Both the position numbers and the translations under genes were made by a program. From Burkholderiales bacterium (lineage in GTDB: Bacteria > Pseudomonadota > Gammaproteobacteria > Burkholderiales > Burkholderiaceae_C), in the NCBI GenBank assembly GCA_947453585.1, contig CANGHQ010000158.1, forward strand, positions 1 to 5,321: DNA of 5,321 bases. Reading direction: 5' to 3'. Below the pieces are notes generated by a model, which was not told the DNA's origin, searched no databases, and saw only the letters and a program-made list of their open reading frames with translations. This document shows, piece after piece, positions 5,156-5,321 of the stretch. How positions within the stretch are numbered: the first letter of the stretch is position 1; each line of letters opens with the position of its first letter.

Positions 5156-5321
5156 TAGACGCCAGCGCCGGGGTGGCGCGGTGTGTTGTGGCCGGCGGGC
5201 AGATTCAGGCGGCGCGCGCGCACCACCTGGTAGGGGCGCACCAGGTAGGCCACGGTGCCAAAACCGCTCCAGACGTGCACCAGGCGGGTGAAGGGAAAGA
5301 TGAAAAAGATGCTCATGCCCA
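5155..5321 (-). CDS. narI: Respiratory nitrate reductase gamma subunit, C-terminal part (partial)
   Basis: The last 54 residues of NarI are present; the rest lies beyond the right edge. The segment starts GMSIFFIFPFTRLVHVWSG, the end of the last membrane helix, and continues with VAYLVRPYQVVRARR. This matches the conserved NarI C-terminus. The His in RLVHVWS corresponds to the distal haem ligand His205 of E. coli NarI. NarI is the di-haem cytochrome b that oxidises quinol and passes electrons to NarH and NarG on the cytoplasmic side. A short tail (about 20 residues, Pro/Gly/His-rich) extends past the usual end. narG, narH and narJ are expected upstream, to the right of the window. Confidence 0.92.
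   Translation of the reverse strand, partial: GMSIFFIFPFTRLVHVWSGFGTVAYLVRPYQVVRARRLNLPAGHNTPRHPGAGV

Noticed and set aside
4332..5291. Long plus-strand open frames opposite the isomerase gene and narI
   Set aside because: The products are His/Arg/Gln/Ala-rich with no family resemblance. They are high-GC shadows of genes confirmed by motifs on the other strand.
1..5321. CRISPR array, tRNA, rRNA, insertion sequence or phage attachment site
   Set aside because: I saw no regularly spaced repeats, no cloverleaf or rRNA-like stretches, no transposase or integrase motifs and no terminal inverted repeats. The only repeats are the short ones listed.

Overview
The window is a dense, high-GC bacterial stretch with nine complete or near-complete genes and two genes cut by the edges. 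Protein families and composition suggest a betaproteobacterium, most likely a Comamonadaceae member (Acidovorax/Rhodoferax-like). This is a judgement from family resemblance, not a search. The right edge carries the end of narI, so the organism probably respires nitrate.

Layout from left to right. (a) Positions 1-105, minus: possible N-terminus of an unrecognised protein leaving the window. (b) 106-362: intergenic region with a TTGACA-type promoter candidate, a 10-bp direct repeat and a terminator-like hairpin. (c) 363-1152, plus: a 50-residue single-pass membrane protein, then an exported cysteine-type glutathione peroxidase. (d) 1232-1830, minus: a DUF2237 protein and a TIGR02450 Trp-rich protein, overlapping by ATGA. 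(e) 1831-1998: divergent intergenic region. (f) 1999-3134, plus: a DUF3429 membrane protein and a two-domain ChrR-like cupin, overlapping by ATGA. (g) 5321-3167, minus: narI end, NifM/PpiC-type peptidylprolyl isomerase, beta-carbonic anhydrase and a 134-residue uncharacterised protein. Their spacings are 10 nt, about 5 nt and an ATGA overlap, so this is very probably the 3' part of a nar operon.

How the genes fit together. NarI is the membrane cytochrome b of respiratory nitrate reductase, and a PpiC-type foldase after narI is a known arrangement (for example Pseudomonas aeruginosa narK1K2GHJI-PA3871). The less expected part is the beta-carbonic anhydrase and the 134-residue protein behind it. 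The rest looks like small housekeeping or stress-related units in tight two-gene pairs.

I found no mobile element, CRISPR array, tRNA, rRNA or integration signature, and nothing that amounts to a clearly new defence or metabolic system. The observations most worth following are the nar-linked carbonic anhydrase and 134-residue protein, the metal-complete bicupin paired with a membrane protein, and the regulatory-looking region at 176-349.
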